A stretch of DNA of 64,000 bases from Lapidilactobacillus wuchangensis (GTDB lineage: Bacteria; Bacillota; Bacilli; Lactobacillales; Lactobacillaceae): the NCBI RefSeq assembly GCF_003946645.1, contig NZ_RHOU01000003.1, forward strand, positions 62,001 to 126,000, given 5' to 3'. Shown piece by piece: positions 8,584 through 17,211 of this stretch. Position numbers and translations under genes: made by a program. How positions within the stretch are numbered: the stretch's first letter is position 1; each line of letters starts with the position of its first letter. A model generated the notes under the pieces. It did no database searches. It was not told where the DNA came from and worked only from the letters and a program-made list of their open reading frames with translations.

Positions 8584-9924
8584 TTAATACAGCATCATGT
8601 ATTGCTTGCGTTCCCAGCCAGAAACGGTTTGACGATAAGCAGACCATTCTTGCCGCTTCGATTCCATGAAGCTTTGATACAAATGTGGTCCTAAAGCAGA
8701 TTTAACCACTTCATCGCCCTCTAAAGCTTTCAAAGCATTATGCAAAGTTGATGGTAAGTCGTCAATATGAGCGGCCCGACGTTGTTCTGGTGTTAAATCA
8801 TAGATGTTGCAGTCAATTGGATCAACTGGGTTCGCTTTTTCAGCTAAACCTGCTAAACCGGCACCAAGAATAGATGCAATGGCCAAATATGGATTAGCGC
8901 TAGGATCAACACTACGCAATTCCAAACGAGTTGCCAAACCACGCGCTTGTGGCACTCGGATCAATGGTGAACGGTTATGACCAGACCAAGCAATATAAAC
9001 AGGTGCTTCAAAACCGGGCACCAAACGCTTGTAAGAATTAACAATCGGATTATTAATCGCCGTTAAAGCCCGCGCGTGTTCCATAATACCAGCTAAGAAA
9101 TGCTCAGCGGTACTAGACAATTGTTCATTCCCATTGGCATCATAAAAAGCGTTGCCTTCAGCATTACTTAAGGACATGTTAATGTGCATCCCAGAACCAG
9201 CAATATTGGCTAAAGGCTTAGGCATAAAGGTAGCATGCAGATTATATTTGCGGGCGATTGTTTTAACAACCAGCTTGAAAGTCTGAATATTGTCAGCCGC
9301 TTCCAGCGCATCCGTATATTTAAAGTCAATTTCATGCTGACCAGCACCAACTTCATGGTGACTAGCCTCGACTTCAAAGCCCATTTTTTCCAATTCCAAA
9401 ACAATATCCCGCCGACAATTTTCACCTAAATCAACTGGGGCAAAATCAAAATAGCCGCCTTCATCATTAAGATCAAGCGTTGGTTGTTTATTCTCATCAA
9501 GTTTAAAGAGGAAAAATTCTGGCTCGGGCCCAATGTTAAAGCGACTGAAACCAGCTGCTTGCATTTCGCGCATCATGCGCCGCAAGTTGTTCCGTGGGTC
9601 GCCAATGAAAGGTTCACCGTCTGGCGTATGAATGTCGCAAATCAAGCGTGCAACCTTGCCATGTTCTGCTTCCCAAGGGAAAATCAGAAATGTTGATAAA
9701 TCAGGAATTAAAAGCATATCACTTTCTTCAATTCGCACAAAGCCATCAATTGAGGAACCGTCAAACATCACTTTATTAGCAAGTACCTTGTCAATTTGGC
9801 TAATTGGTACTTCCACATTTTTAATGATGCCATTAATATCTGTGAACATTAGTCGTAAAAATTGAACATTCTCTTCAGCAGTAATTTGCTTGATCTCCGC
9901 TGCCGTCAAATTTCTTTTTACCAT
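8584..9924 (-). CDS. glnA: Glutamine synthetase, type I
   Basis: Cytoplasmic dodecameric enzyme that makes glutamine from glutamate, ammonia and ATP. The 446-residue length and C-terminus ending [10 protein letters not shown] are those of the GSI-alpha class of Firmicutes. Visible motifs include DGSSIDGF, the metal-ligand region [23 protein letters not shown] and [13 protein letters not shown]. No adenylylation loop is expected in this class. GAGGGA precedes the ATG. In Bacillus and many lactobacilli the repressor gene glnR lies directly upstream; here only about 180 bp separate glnA from miaA and no glnR is present. A promoter and a palindrome lie in that gap. Confidence 0.97.
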   Translation of the reverse strand: MVKRNLTAAEIKQITAEENVQFLRLMFTDINGIIKNVEVPISQIDKVLANKVMFDGSSIDGFVRIEESDMLLIPDLSTFLIFPWEAEHGKVARLICDIHTPDGEPFIGDPRNNLRRMMREMQAAGFSRFNIGPEPEFFLFKLDENKQPTLDLNDEGGYFDFAPVDLGENCRRDIVLELEKMGFEVEASHHEVGAGQHEIDFKYTDALEAADNIQTFKLVVKTIARKYNLHATFMPKPLANIAGSGMHINMSLSNAEGNAFYDANGNEQLSSTAEHFLAGIMEHARALTAINNPIVNSYKRLVPGFEAPVYIAWSGHNRSPLIRVPQARGLATRLELRSVDPSANPYLAIASILGAGLAGLAEKANPVDPIDCNIYDLTPEQRRAAHIDDLPSTLHNALKALEGDEVVKSALGPHLYQSFMESKRQEWSAYRQTVSGWERKQYMMLY

Positions 9925-9971
9925 GTTGTCCCTCTTTTTCTGTGGGCGCGCGACTGACTAATTGAGCTAAT

Positions 9972-9998
9972 AATTGGTATATTTAAGCTATACCAATT
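9972..9998. promoter_or_regulatory. Palindromic operator candidate in glnA leader
   Basis: A perfect 10-bp inverted repeat AATTGGTATA / TATACCAATT with a 7-bp spacer lies in the glnA 5' region. The half-site AATTGGTAT recurs across the glnA -10 box at about 10063-10073. The canonical GlnR/TnrA box TGTNA-N7-TNACA was looked for and not found. The binding protein is unknown. Confidence 0.5.
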
Positions 9999-10062
9999 TA
10001 ATTAGTTATTTAGACAAGCTGTGTTAACTCACGAATTTATATTGATTTTTTTAACAAAAATA

Positions 10063-10091
10063 ATCATACCAATTGTTACGTTGACATGCAA
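10063..10091 (-). promoter_or_regulatory. Promoter of glnA
   Basis: Minus-strand -35 TTGCAT (10086-10091), 17-bp spacer, -10 TATGAT (10063-10068). It lies about 140 bp upstream of the glnA start, leaving a leader that holds the palindrome. Confidence 0.72.
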
Positions 10092-10104
10092 GAATATTGC
10101 CAAA

Positions 10105-11055
10105 TTAATTAACCTTTTTTAACCAGTCGGCTAGATCACTACTAATTCGCGGCAAATCCGTATCTGCTTGGGTTAAAATGTCATACCAGCGAGTTGGTAA
10201 TTGATGCCGAAAATAAGTAAGTTGCCGCTTAGCGTAATGACGGGAATCAATTTGAATTTGTTCAGCGACTTCCGCCAACGTTCGCTCACCAGCAAAATAA
10301 GGATAAAATTCGCGATAGCCAATCCCCTTCGCCGCCTGCGCCGAGGCAGGTACTTGGCTGGCCAACCACTTGGCTTCCGCTAACAAACCGGCATTCATCA
10401 TTTGCGTCACGCGTAAATTGATTCGCTGATACAATAATGGCCGAGGACAATTAAGTCCTAAAACAAAGGCGTCATATTGCGGCTGGGCCTGAACTTGTTG
10501 CGAAAAGAGTTGCCCGGTTTCAGTGATCACTGTCAATGCCCGCATCACCCGGCGCGGATTATTTTGAGGAATTTTAGCAGCAGCGGCTGGATCGATGGCG
10601 GCTAACTCTTGCCATAAAGCCGCGGCACCAACTTGATCCAATTTAACTTGCCATTTTTCACGTAAGGCGATTTGATCAGCTTGGCTGGTGCCAGTCCCAG
10701 CAACGGCGCCGCCTAGAGCCAGGTTTTCCAATAAGCCGCGCAAATAAAAGCCCGTACCGCCTGCGATAATTGGCAAATGACCCCGCGCGGTAATCTCAGC
10801 AATTAATCGTTGGGCGTCTTGCTGAAATTGAAAGGCGGAATAATTCTGATCCACATTGCGAATGTCAATTAAATGATGAGGTACCAATTGTTGCGTTGCT
10901 TGATCAACTTTAGCTGTACCAATATCAAGTTGCCGATAAATTTGTAAGGCATCCCCAGAAATAATCTCGCCGTGATATTTTTGAGCCAATTGCAAACTCA
11001 GATCACTTTTTCCGACCGCAGTTGGCCCAACAATTGCTAAAATTTTAGGTTTCAT
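10105..11055 (-). CDS. miaA: tRNA dimethylallyltransferase
   Basis: Transfers an isopentenyl group to A37 of tRNAs reading codons that start with U. The P-loop GPTAVGKSDLS lies near the N-terminus, followed by ISGDALQIYRQLDIGTAK and GGTGFYLRGLL, all hallmarks of MiaA. The 316-residue length is normal. The ATG at 11055 follows AAAGGAG; a longer upstream reading is not supported. It is divergent from the DUF3042 gene. In related genomes miaA often precedes glnR-glnA, and that neighbourhood survives here without glnR. Confidence 0.95.
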   Translation of the reverse strand: MKPKILAIVGPTAVGKSDLSLQLAQKYHGEIISGDALQIYRQLDIGTAKVDQATQQLVPHHLIDIRNVDQNYSAFQFQQDAQRLIAEITARGHLPIIAGGTGFYLRGLLENLALGGAVAGTGTSQADQIALREKWQVKLDQVGAAALWQELAAIDPAAAAKIPQNNPRRVMRALTVITETGQLFSQQVQAQPQYDAFVLGLNCPRPLLYQRINLRVTQMMNAGLLAEAKWLASQVPASAQAAKGIGYREFYPYFAGERTLAEVAEQIQIDSRHYAKRQLTYFRHQLPTRWYDILTQADTDLPRISSDLADWLKKVN

Positions 11056-11183
11056 TAATAACTCCTTTAACTGGCAAATCTTCGTAATTTTTCCAGAACA
11101 ATAAGTACTTTGACTTGTTCTTCCCTCGCAAATAAGTAATAATAGAGGGGATAGAAAGCTGAATAGCAAGGAGGGTTTTCATT

Positions 11184-11363
11184 ATGACAAAACATTTTGT
11201 TAAGGGGTTCATCTTAGGTAGTTTGACTGCATTAGGTGCAGTCGCTGGCTCCGTTTTTGCATTCAAGAAGACGGTGATTGAACCACAAGAAGAATACGAT
11301 AATAAGATTGAAGAAAATCGGCGTCGGGCTAACCGTAAGAGCCATGCCGCTCATCAAGGCTAA
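11184..11363 (+). CDS. DUF3042 family small membrane protein
   Basis: A 59-residue protein: one N-terminal membrane segment (about residues 6-27, FVKGFILGSLTALGAVAGSV), then FKKTVIEPQEEYDNKIEENRR and a basic tail. It matches the DUF3042 family, common in lactobacilli next to miaA and of unknown role. GGAGGG lies 8 nt before the ATG. It is divergent from miaA and followed by its own terminator. The topology would put the charged tail on one face of the membrane; no function can be assigned. Confidence 0.85.
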   Translation: MTKHFVKGFILGSLTALGAVAGSVFAFKKTVIEPQEEYDNKIEENRRRANRKSHAAHQG

Positions 11364-11385
11364 ACCAATACTAATTTGCTAAAAA

Positions 11386-11425
11386 GAAAGAGGTCGTTGA
11401 CAAAAAGTCAGCCACCTCTTTTTTT
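11386..11425 (+). terminator. Terminator after the DUF3042 gene
   Basis: AAAGAGGTCGTTGAC pairs with GTCAGCCACCTCTTT (few mismatches) and is followed by seven T. Confidence 0.88.
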
Positions 11426-11427
11426 AG

Positions 11428-11550
11428 TTGTGAAAGTCGGTGGTTTTTTGGCGTAGCCTAACTTCAAATATTTACTTGAGCTGGTGCAACCAGATCGAGT
11501 GAATATTTGAGTTGGGCCTAGCCATTTACCGACTTGAACACGATTCAACA
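11428..11550. repeat. R2 hairpin repeat, copy 1
   Basis: About 120 bp forming one long hairpin. The outer stem AAGTCGGT/ACCGACTT is followed by the conserved TGGCGTAGCC/GGCCTAGCCA pair, an AT-rich middle stem (AAATATTTA/TGAATATTT) and the apex CTGG-TGCAA-CCAG. The right end has the family signature GAACACG. It lies between the DUF3042 terminator and the rhodanese gene. Confidence 0.72.
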
Positions 11551-11578
11551 ACCTCTCGCATCCTAATTAATCCGCAGA

Positions 11579-11995
11579 TTAATATTTCTTCTCAACTTTT
11601 TTCTTCTTGCCTTCCCAGCTACTGTAACCATCTTTCAACCATTTAACATCGGTGAAACCGGCTTTTTTCAAGTGAATGGCAATTCGAATTGAGATATTCT
11701 GACCAGTTTCATAAAGATAAACTGGCAAGTCTTTCCGCAATTCATTTTGCCAACTCTTGTACTGAGTATATGGCATATTACGAGCGCCTAAGATATGACC
11801 GGCATTGAAGTCCTTCTTATCACGCAAATCGATTAACTGCGCTTTCCGCATGGTCTGCTCGAAAGTTTCATTATCAATAGCACCGCCAAGCATGCGGCCA
11901 CGTAATTTATAATAGCCCCAGTTACCAACCATGTATAACAGAATCGCAATTAAAATAATATTTAAAATATTCCAACCACTGATTGCTAACAACAT
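11579..11995 (-). CDS. Membrane-anchored rhodanese-like protein lacking the catalytic cysteine
   Basis: About 138 residues: an N-terminal membrane segment (NILNIILIAILLYMVGNW) and then a rhodanese fold with AQLIDLRDKKDFNAGHILGARNMP. In active rhodaneses the next loop holds a cysteine (CxxGxR-like). Here the place reads YLYETGQNISIR with no cysteine, so sulfur transfer is unlikely and a binding or scaffolding role is possible. It resembles YqhL-type proteins that follow glk in lactobacilli. Start: two ATGs (11998, 11995) after AGGGTG; the GTG at 12004 overlaps that site. It is the last gene of the pbp2b-to-rhodanese block. Confidence 0.85.
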   Translation of the reverse strand: MLLAISGWNILNIILIAILLYMVGNWGYYKLRGRMLGGAIDNETFEQTMRKAQLIDLRDKKDFNAGHILGARNMPYTQYKSWQNELRKDLPVYLYETGQNISIRIAIHLKKAGFTDVKWLKDGYSSWEGKKKKVEKKY

Positions 11996-12005
11996 CATGT
12001 TCACC

Positions 12006-12977
12006 CTAATCCTTTGTGTTTTCTAAGACTAAAGAAGCCGCACCAACAACTCCGGCAACGTTGCCTAAAGTTGCTAAGCGTAATTTCGTATTGTCACGCA
12101 CATTAGGGAAAGTGAATTCAGCAAAATACTTTTGAACCCGACTTAACAAGAAATCGCCAGCAGCACTAACGCCACCGCCAATAACGATGAAGCTAGGGTT
12201 TAAAGTATTGCCAATATTAGCTAAAGCTAAGCCAAGGAAGTAAGTAATGCGGTCAACTACTAACAAGGCCAAAGTATCATTTGTCTTGGCATAGTCGAAG
12301 ACGATTTTAGCTGAAATTTCATCACCATCATCAAGATGACGCTTCAATTCAGAATCACCGGCATATTCTTCTGCCATATCGCGGGCAACCCGGACAATCC
12401 CAGTTGCTGAAGCGATTGTCTCTAAACAACCATGCTTACCACAAGTACATAAATAACCCTTAGGATCGACTGTAATATGGCCAACTTCACCAGCAGAGCC
12501 AGAAACACCATGTAATAATTGGCCGTTAGCGATGATGCCACCACCAATACCAGTGCCTAAAGTAATGAAGGCAACATCGTCTTGGTTGTCACCAGCGCCC
12601 TTCCAGCGTTCGCCTAAAGCAGCGACGTTGGCATCGTTATCAATAAAGAAAGGAATTCCTGTGGCTTTTTCGATTTCGCGCTTAGGATAAACCAAGCTCT
12701 TCCAATTTAAGTTATAGGCACCAATAACAGTCCCATTCTCACGATCAACACTACCAGGTGAGCCCATGCCAATGCCGGCAAACTGGTCAGTTGTCATGGC
12801 GTATAACTTCAAATGATGATTAATTGAATCGATAATATCAGGGATGATGTGACTACCTTCGTCAAGAATATTTGTTTCTTCACTCCAGCGTTGTTGAATC
12901 TCACCATCTATGGTCATAATGGCAAATTTAATTGACGTACCGCCAAGGTCAACGCCAATCAACTTTTTATTTTCCAT
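12006..12977 (-). CDS. glk: Glucokinase, ROK family
   Basis: Phosphorylates free cytoplasmic glucose (for example from disaccharide cleavage) to glucose-6-phosphate. The N-terminal ATP motif LIGVDLGGTSIKFAI, FIDNDANVAALGERW, the GTGIGGG loop and the ROK zinc motif CTCGKHGCLE are all present. The 323-residue length is standard. It lies 5 bp after yqgQ and 10 bp before the rhodanese gene, so it is clearly in one operon. The order yqgQ-glk matches Bacillus yqgQ-glcK. Confidence 0.95.
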   Translation of the reverse strand: MENKKLIGVDLGGTSIKFAIMTIDGEIQQRWSEETNILDEGSHIIPDIIDSINHHLKLYAMTTDQFAGIGMGSPGSVDRENGTVIGAYNLNWKSLVYPKREIEKATGIPFFIDNDANVAALGERWKGAGDNQDDVAFITLGTGIGGGIIANGQLLHGVSGSAGEVGHITVDPKGYLCTCGKHGCLETIASATGIVRVARDMAEEYAGDSELKRHLDDGDEISAKIVFDYAKTNDTLALLVVDRITYFLGLALANIGNTLNPSFIVIGGGVSAAGDFLLSRVQKYFAEFTFPNVRDNTKLRLATLGNVAGVVGAASLVLENTKD

Positions 12978-12982
12978 CGTGA

Positions 12983-13225
12983 TTAGTCTCCTTCTTCATT
13001 GTTTTCCATCCGTTTTAATTCCGCTTCATGCTCATGACGCAAAACAATTTTAGCGCGGGCATAGAGATGGTCATTGATCAGATTTGCTTGGTGCAACTTC
13101 TGCAACTCAGCACTGGTCATTTCAATATCCCATAACCGTTTACCCAAATAAACGTAAATCCCAAAGCGTTTTAATAATTGCTCAATATCATAATAATTAT
13201 GAAGTTCAGGTTCAAAATCAGACAT
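12983..13225 (-). CDS. yqgQ: YqgQ family protein (DUF910)
   Basis: An 80-residue acidic, probably helical protein, MSDFEPELHNYYDIEQLLKR then FGIYVYLGKRLWDIEMTSAEL, typical of the YqgQ family found beside glucokinase and rhomboid genes. A nucleic-acid-binding role has been suggested for the family, but function is unknown. Its ATG overlaps the rhomboid stop codon as TAATG, and no strong Shine-Dalgarno is visible, so translation probably depends on re-initiation after the rhomboid gene. Confidence 0.9.
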   Translation of the reverse strand: MSDFEPELHNYYDIEQLLKRFGIYVYLGKRLWDIEMTSAELQKLHQANLINDHLYARAKIVLRHEHEAELKRMENNEEGD

Positions 13226-13908
13226 TATAAGCGTACCATTCCTAACCGATATAGGAAAGCACAAATTAGCAAGTATGCAATAATGGCACAAATCTGTAAC
13301 AAACGGCCTGAACGTTCCCGCTGTCCTGGTAAAGCCAAGCCGATAATTAACAGAAAACCACCAATCAAACCGCCAAGATGGCCCCAAATATCTATCCCAC
13401 TAGCAAATAAATCAAAGACAAAATTAAAAACAGCTAAAGCCGCAAATTGCCGGCCAGTTTGACGCAAATACAGATTGTCTTTAAAGACCACACCTAAAGC
13501 CATGTAAACACCGAACAAACCAAACAGAGCCGTACTAGCGCCAGCAGCTAAACCATTCGTGGCACCAAAAGCAAAGCTCATTAAATTACCACTAATCGCA
13601 CTTAAGAAATAAATCACCGCATAGCGCCAATGACCGATCATTCGTTCAACCGAACCGCCAATATAGTATAAGGTCGCCATATTGACCACGATATGAGTAA
13701 TCCCAATGTGAATAAAGACTGGCGTGATCAGGCGCCACCATTGTCCAGCGATAATTAATGGCGAAAACTTAGCGCCAAACTCAACTAAGACTTGGCTCGA
13801 TTCACTACCACCAGCAATTACCTCACCTAGATAAACTAGAATCGTGACAATCACTAATAATTCGGTGACCCAGCTCCGTTGTTGCAGCCGTTGAATTGAT
13901 CGTCTCAT
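13225..13908 (-). CDS. Rhomboid family intramembrane serine protease
   Basis: A 227-residue polytopic protein with about six membrane segments. The catalytic serine lies in GASTALFGLFG and the catalytic histidine in WGHLGGLIGGF, so the Ser-His dyad is intact. HIGITHIVVNM matches the conserved loop region. It is related to Bacillus YqgP/GluP but lacks a large soluble N-terminal domain. Substrates are unknown. It overlaps fthC by ATGA and yqgQ by TAATG, indicating tight translational coupling in the block. Confidence 0.92.
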   Translation of the reverse strand: MRRSIQRLQQRSWVTELLVIVTILVYLGEVIAGGSESSQVLVEFGAKFSPLIIAGQWWRLITPVFIHIGITHIVVNMATLYYIGGSVERMIGHWRYAVIYFLSAISGNLMSFAFGATNGLAAGASTALFGLFGVYMALGVVFKDNLYLRQTGRQFAALAVFNFVFDLFASGIDIWGHLGGLIGGFLLIIGLALPGQRERSGRLLQICAIIAYLLICAFLYRLGMVRL

Positions 13909-14447
13909 CGTGGCGTCACCACCAATTCAATTTGTTGATCATAACGACCAACTTGCCAAACAGGTTCAGAGACAACCATCGCGTTTAAGGCTAAAATCAC
14001 CGTCGTCTGCGGATAATCCGCTAAAAAGCGATCATAATAACCACCACCAAAACCAACGCGCCAACCATCGGCAGTATAAATCAAGCCGGGCACCAATAAC
14101 AGATCTAATTGATCCAGCTGCGTCTTACTTTCCGCAGGTTCCGGAATACCAAAATCAGACTTAATAAGCTCATCATCGCTTTGATACTCAAAAAAATGCA
14201 TCCCATGAGTCTCCGGATAAGTTCGCGGTAAGTAAACTTGCTTCTGGTCTTGCCAAGCCCGCTCAATAATTGGTTGTGTGGCTACTTCCAACGGTGAACT
14301 AACGGTCACACCAATTGACTGTGCTTGTTGATAAAGCGGTAACTGCCACAACTGTTGATAAAGTGAGGCCTCTTCTTGACGTTTCAGTAGTGGATCTAAC
14401 TGTTGCAACTGGGCAATTTGTTGTTGACGTAATTCTTTTTTCTTCAT
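13905..14447 (-). CDS. fthC: 5-formyltetrahydrofolate cyclo-ligase
   Basis: Converts 5-formyl-THF to 5,10-methenyl-THF using ATP, returning a storage folate to the active pool. The signature GWRVGFGGGYYDRFL is present, and N-terminal KKKELRQQQIAQL matches the family. 180 residues, normal. The GTG at 14462 lies in the ribosome-binding site GAGGAG, so the ATG at 14447 is used. The Bacillus homologue YqgN lies in the same neighbourhood as YqgP and YqgQ. Confidence 0.93.
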   Translation of the reverse strand: MKKKELRQQQIAQLQQLDPLLKRQEEASLYQQLWQLPLYQQAQSIGVTVSSPLEVATQPIIERAWQDQKQVYLPRTYPETHGMHFFEYQSDDELIKSDFGIPEPAESKTQLDQLDLLLVPGLIYTADGWRVGFGGGYYDRFLADYPQTTVILALNAMVVSEPVWQVGRYDQQIELVVTPR

Positions 14448-14532
14448 GATTTCACTCCTCACTGAGAGAAACCGGGAAATTCAGCAACGGTTCATTAAAA
14501 TCTGCTTCTTATTGCCATCTTTAGCAAAAGAA

Positions 14533-14570
14533 AAAGCCGGCACAAAACAATAAATGTTCTGCCCAGCCTT
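14533..14570 (-). terminator. Possible terminator after rpmG
   Basis: Minus-strand AAGGCTGG...GCAGAACA folds imperfectly against TGTTTTGTGC...CCGGCTT and is followed by TTTTTC. It lies between rpmG and fthC and may only partly separate them. Confidence 0.45.
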
Positions 14571-14666
14571 GAATATTAATCAAACAAACCAAGCCAGTAA
14601 ATCTCGTGCAAGTCTGCTAAAGATTTCGACTCACTCTTGCTCAATCGCTTATTCATTCAGTTTTAA

Positions 14667-14816
14667 CTATTTTGTTTCCCGATGTAAGGTAACTTTGTGA
14701 TCACGAGGGCAATACTTCTTTAATTCCAAGCGATCGGGATTGTTACGCTTGTTTTTATTTGATAAGTAAGTCCGTTCATGACATTCAGTACATTCTAAAG
14801 TAATGTTGACACGCAT
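14667..14816 (-). CDS. rpmG: 50S ribosomal protein L33
   Basis: A 49-residue protein: [20 protein letters not shown], then [20 protein letters not shown] and KVTLHRETK. It keeps a first CxxC pair and a single later Cys (CPRDH) where zinc-binding paralogues have two, so zinc binding is doubtful. GGAGGG lies 7 nt before the ATG. Lactobacilli often have several L33 genes, and this is the one that follows pbp2b. Confidence 0.95.
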   Translation of the reverse strand: MRVNITLECTECHERTYLSNKNKRNNPDRLELKKYCPRDHKVTLHRETK

Positions 14817-14920
14817 GTGATAACCCTCCATTCTGGTTAATCTACGTTATTCACGACTTTATCCAGTATAGCAGAAAGTCGTTGATTCCGCTATACTTTT
14901 TCACGATAAATTCTGACTGA

Positions 14921-17023
14921 TTAATTATTGCCTTCTAGTTTGAAATAATCTTCAACCATCATTTTAGCTAAAGTAGTATTGTAACTACCTTCAGCATTAA
15001 CATCCAAGTTAGGAAAGACGATTGCAATCGCCAAGGTTGGGTTGTCAGATGGCGCATAACCCACAAAGCTTGACGTTAATGTTTCTGGTGGATTGGTGTT
15101 ATTCGGATCATCTGGATTGTAATAGAACGATTGGGCCGTACCTGTTTTAGCGGAAATGGATGGTTTAACATCCTTCAAGGCATGAGCAGTCCCCCAAGCC
15201 TGAGTCCCGTGAACAACATTGTACATCCCTTGTTTGACCACAGCCAATTGATCATTAGTAAATCCAACCCGATTCAAAGTAACTGGTTGTTTCTGATAAA
15301 TAACCGCATCTTTTTCACCAGAGTTGCTAGTCTTCTGAATCGAATTAACTAAGTATGGCTGCATCCGATAACCACCATTAGCAATGGTCGAAATATATTG
15401 GCCCATTTGCATTAACGTGTAACCATCGTAGTTACCGTAACTCAAGTCAAGGGCACTACCAACTTTTAACTGATTATTTTCATTTAAAGTCGAACCGATG
15501 TAACCATCAACTTCACCAGGCAAATCAATCCCAGTTTTATAACCTAAACCGAATTGTTGGAAATAATTACGTTCGGTTTGGAAAATATTATCATCCATCT
15601 TAATTGACGTATGTGGTGAGTAAGCCGCTTTGCCTTCCAACATCGCTAACCGCATCATGTAAATGTTAGAAGAAACTTCAAGCGCGGTAACTGCATTCAT
15701 ACTACTGAAAGTACCAATTGGATAAACAGATTTTTTAACCGGCGTGGCTGGTAAGTAAATGGCATCATCAGACAACGTATTATTGGTTGGCGTAATAACA
15801 CCGTCCATCATAGCACCGAGGACGGTCGCACCCTTGACTGCAGAACCCATCACAAAGGTTCGATTAATGACCCCTAAGGCATCGTCGGTCATTTGATTTG
15901 TTTGAGGATTATTCTTAATCCCTGCCATCGCATAAATGGCACCAGTATTGGGATTCATGGCAATTGCGTAGGCACCATCAGAATATTTAGTAGCACCAGC
16001 ACTTTTAGCGGAATTATAAACCGTTTGTAAATCAGCTTCAACTTTAGCCTGATAAGCAGAATCAATGGTTAGATTCAAATTGCTGCCCTTCGTCCCCGAA
16101 TACTCAGTCAAAGTGTTCAGGATTTGATTACTGCTGCTAACTTCAACTTGAGTCTGCGATTTAGTACCGCGCAGAATTGATTCATATTGCTTCTCAAGAT
16201 AACTATTCCCAACACGATCGTTCCGTGAATAGCCAGTAGTCAACATTTGATTGAGACTATCTTCTGGTAACCCTTGTTGTTCGGTGGTGACATTACCTAA
16301 AATACTACTAATTGAATCACCATTTGGATAATTACGCGTCCAGTTATTACCAACTGCCACCCCAGGCAATTCTGATAAATGTTCACCAATTTCAGCAACT
16401 TCATCAGCAGTGACATTATTATCCTTCAAATAAACCGTTGATAATTGATAAGCTGAGGCCATTTTCGTATAAATCGTCGCCACTTGTTGTTCAGCGTCAC
16501 TTAGCGATAAGTCAACGTTTTTAATGACATAAGCATTGGCATAGTGGTATCGTTTGCTTTCTGATAAACTATTACCTGTGCTGTCATAAAGTTGTGACTT
16601 CGGCAACTTCTTAATAATTGCCGCATAGTGATCAGCATCAGCTAAATAATAATCAGCTAAGTCTGATTTCTGTAACTTGGTCACATCAACCTTTAAATAT
16701 TTAGTTAATTTTTTAGCGGTTGCTAGCATTTCACTGCTTTTAACGTTGATACTCTTAGTATAAGTAATCGCATTTTCTGCTTGATTACCGACAAGCACCC
16801 GACCTTTAGCATCATAAATAACGCCTCGGGGGACATTGCCAGAAACAACGGTTTTATCAGTTCGTTCAACTTCCGACTCGAACTTGTCGCCGAAAACAAT
16901 TTGCAAATAGCCTAATTGGGCGACTAAAATAGCCAATAAAAGAAAAGCAATAAAAAATAGTAAATTCAGGCGAAACCTGAGTGAAGATGTTTTTCTCTTG
17001 GTCTTGCGTTGACGACGCATCAT
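14921..17023 (-). CDS. pbp2b: Penicillin-binding protein 2B-type transpeptidase
   Basis: Class B high-molecular-weight PBP, a peptidoglycan DD-transpeptidase acting outside the membrane in elongation or division. 700 residues: a basic cytoplasmic tail, one membrane segment (LNLLFFIAFLLLAILVAQLG), a dimerisation domain starting ERTDKTVVSGNVPRGVIYD, then the transpeptidase. Catalytic motifs: Ser394-x-x-Lys397 in GSAVKGAT, SSN at about 451-453, KTGTA at about 626. GGGGG precedes two adjacent ATG codons. It heads the conserved pbp2b-rpmG-fthC-rhomboid-yqgQ-glk order. The gap upstream holds R1 repeats. Confidence 0.94.
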   Translation of the reverse strand: MMRRQRKTKRKTSSLRFRLNLLFFIAFLLLAILVAQLGYLQIVFGDKFESEVERTDKTVVSGNVPRGVIYDAKGRVLVGNQAENAITYTKSINVKSSEMLATAKKLTKYLKVDVTKLQKSDLADYYLADADHYAAIIKKLPKSQLYDSTGNSLSESKRYHYANAYVIKNVDLSLSDAEQQVATIYTKMASAYQLSTVYLKDNNVTADEVAEIGEHLSELPGVAVGNNWTRNYPNGDSISSILGNVTTEQQGLPEDSLNQMLTTGYSRNDRVGNSYLEKQYESILRGTKSQTQVEVSSSNQILNTLTEYSGTKGSNLNLTIDSAYQAKVEADLQTVYNSAKSAGATKYSDGAYAIAMNPNTGAIYAMAGIKNNPQTNQMTDDALGVINRTFVMGSAVKGATVLGAMMDGVITPTNNTLSDDAIYLPATPVKKSVYPIGTFSSMNAVTALEVSSNIYMMRLAMLEGKAAYSPHTSIKMDDNIFQTERNYFQQFGLGYKTGIDLPGEVDGYIGSTLNENNQLKVGSALDLSYGNYDGYTLMQMGQYISTIANGGYRMQPYLVNSIQKTSNSGEKDAVIYQKQPVTLNRVGFTNDQLAVVKQGMYNVVHGTQAWGTAHALKDVKPSISAKTGTAQSFYYNPDDPNNTNPPETLTSSFVGYAPSDNPTLAIAIVFPNLDVNAEGSYNTTLAKMMVEDYFKLEGNN

Positions 17024-17211
17024 GGATGTGCGTCCCCCTTTCTGTCATACTAGCTCATTCTAGCAAAAAAACCGTCAACTGACAAAATTTCTCACGAAAC
17101 TTTTTATTTTTTTATACTTTAGATTTGAATGAGTCAGTCATTGATTTCATAAAGCAACTGATCACTAGTTGCCGGAATTTTGCTAAATATTAACCACTGA
17201 AATTAAGATGG

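Noticed and set aside
10021..10095. GlnR/TnrA box upstream of glnA
   Set aside because: TGTCA and TAACA half-sites occur but with 3 bp between them instead of 7; no 17-bp match was found on either strand.
10105..11169. Longer MiaA start 38 codons upstream
   Set aside because: The extra stretch reads through the divergent promoter region and has no ribosome site, while the ATG at 11055 has AAAGGAG and matches the family start.
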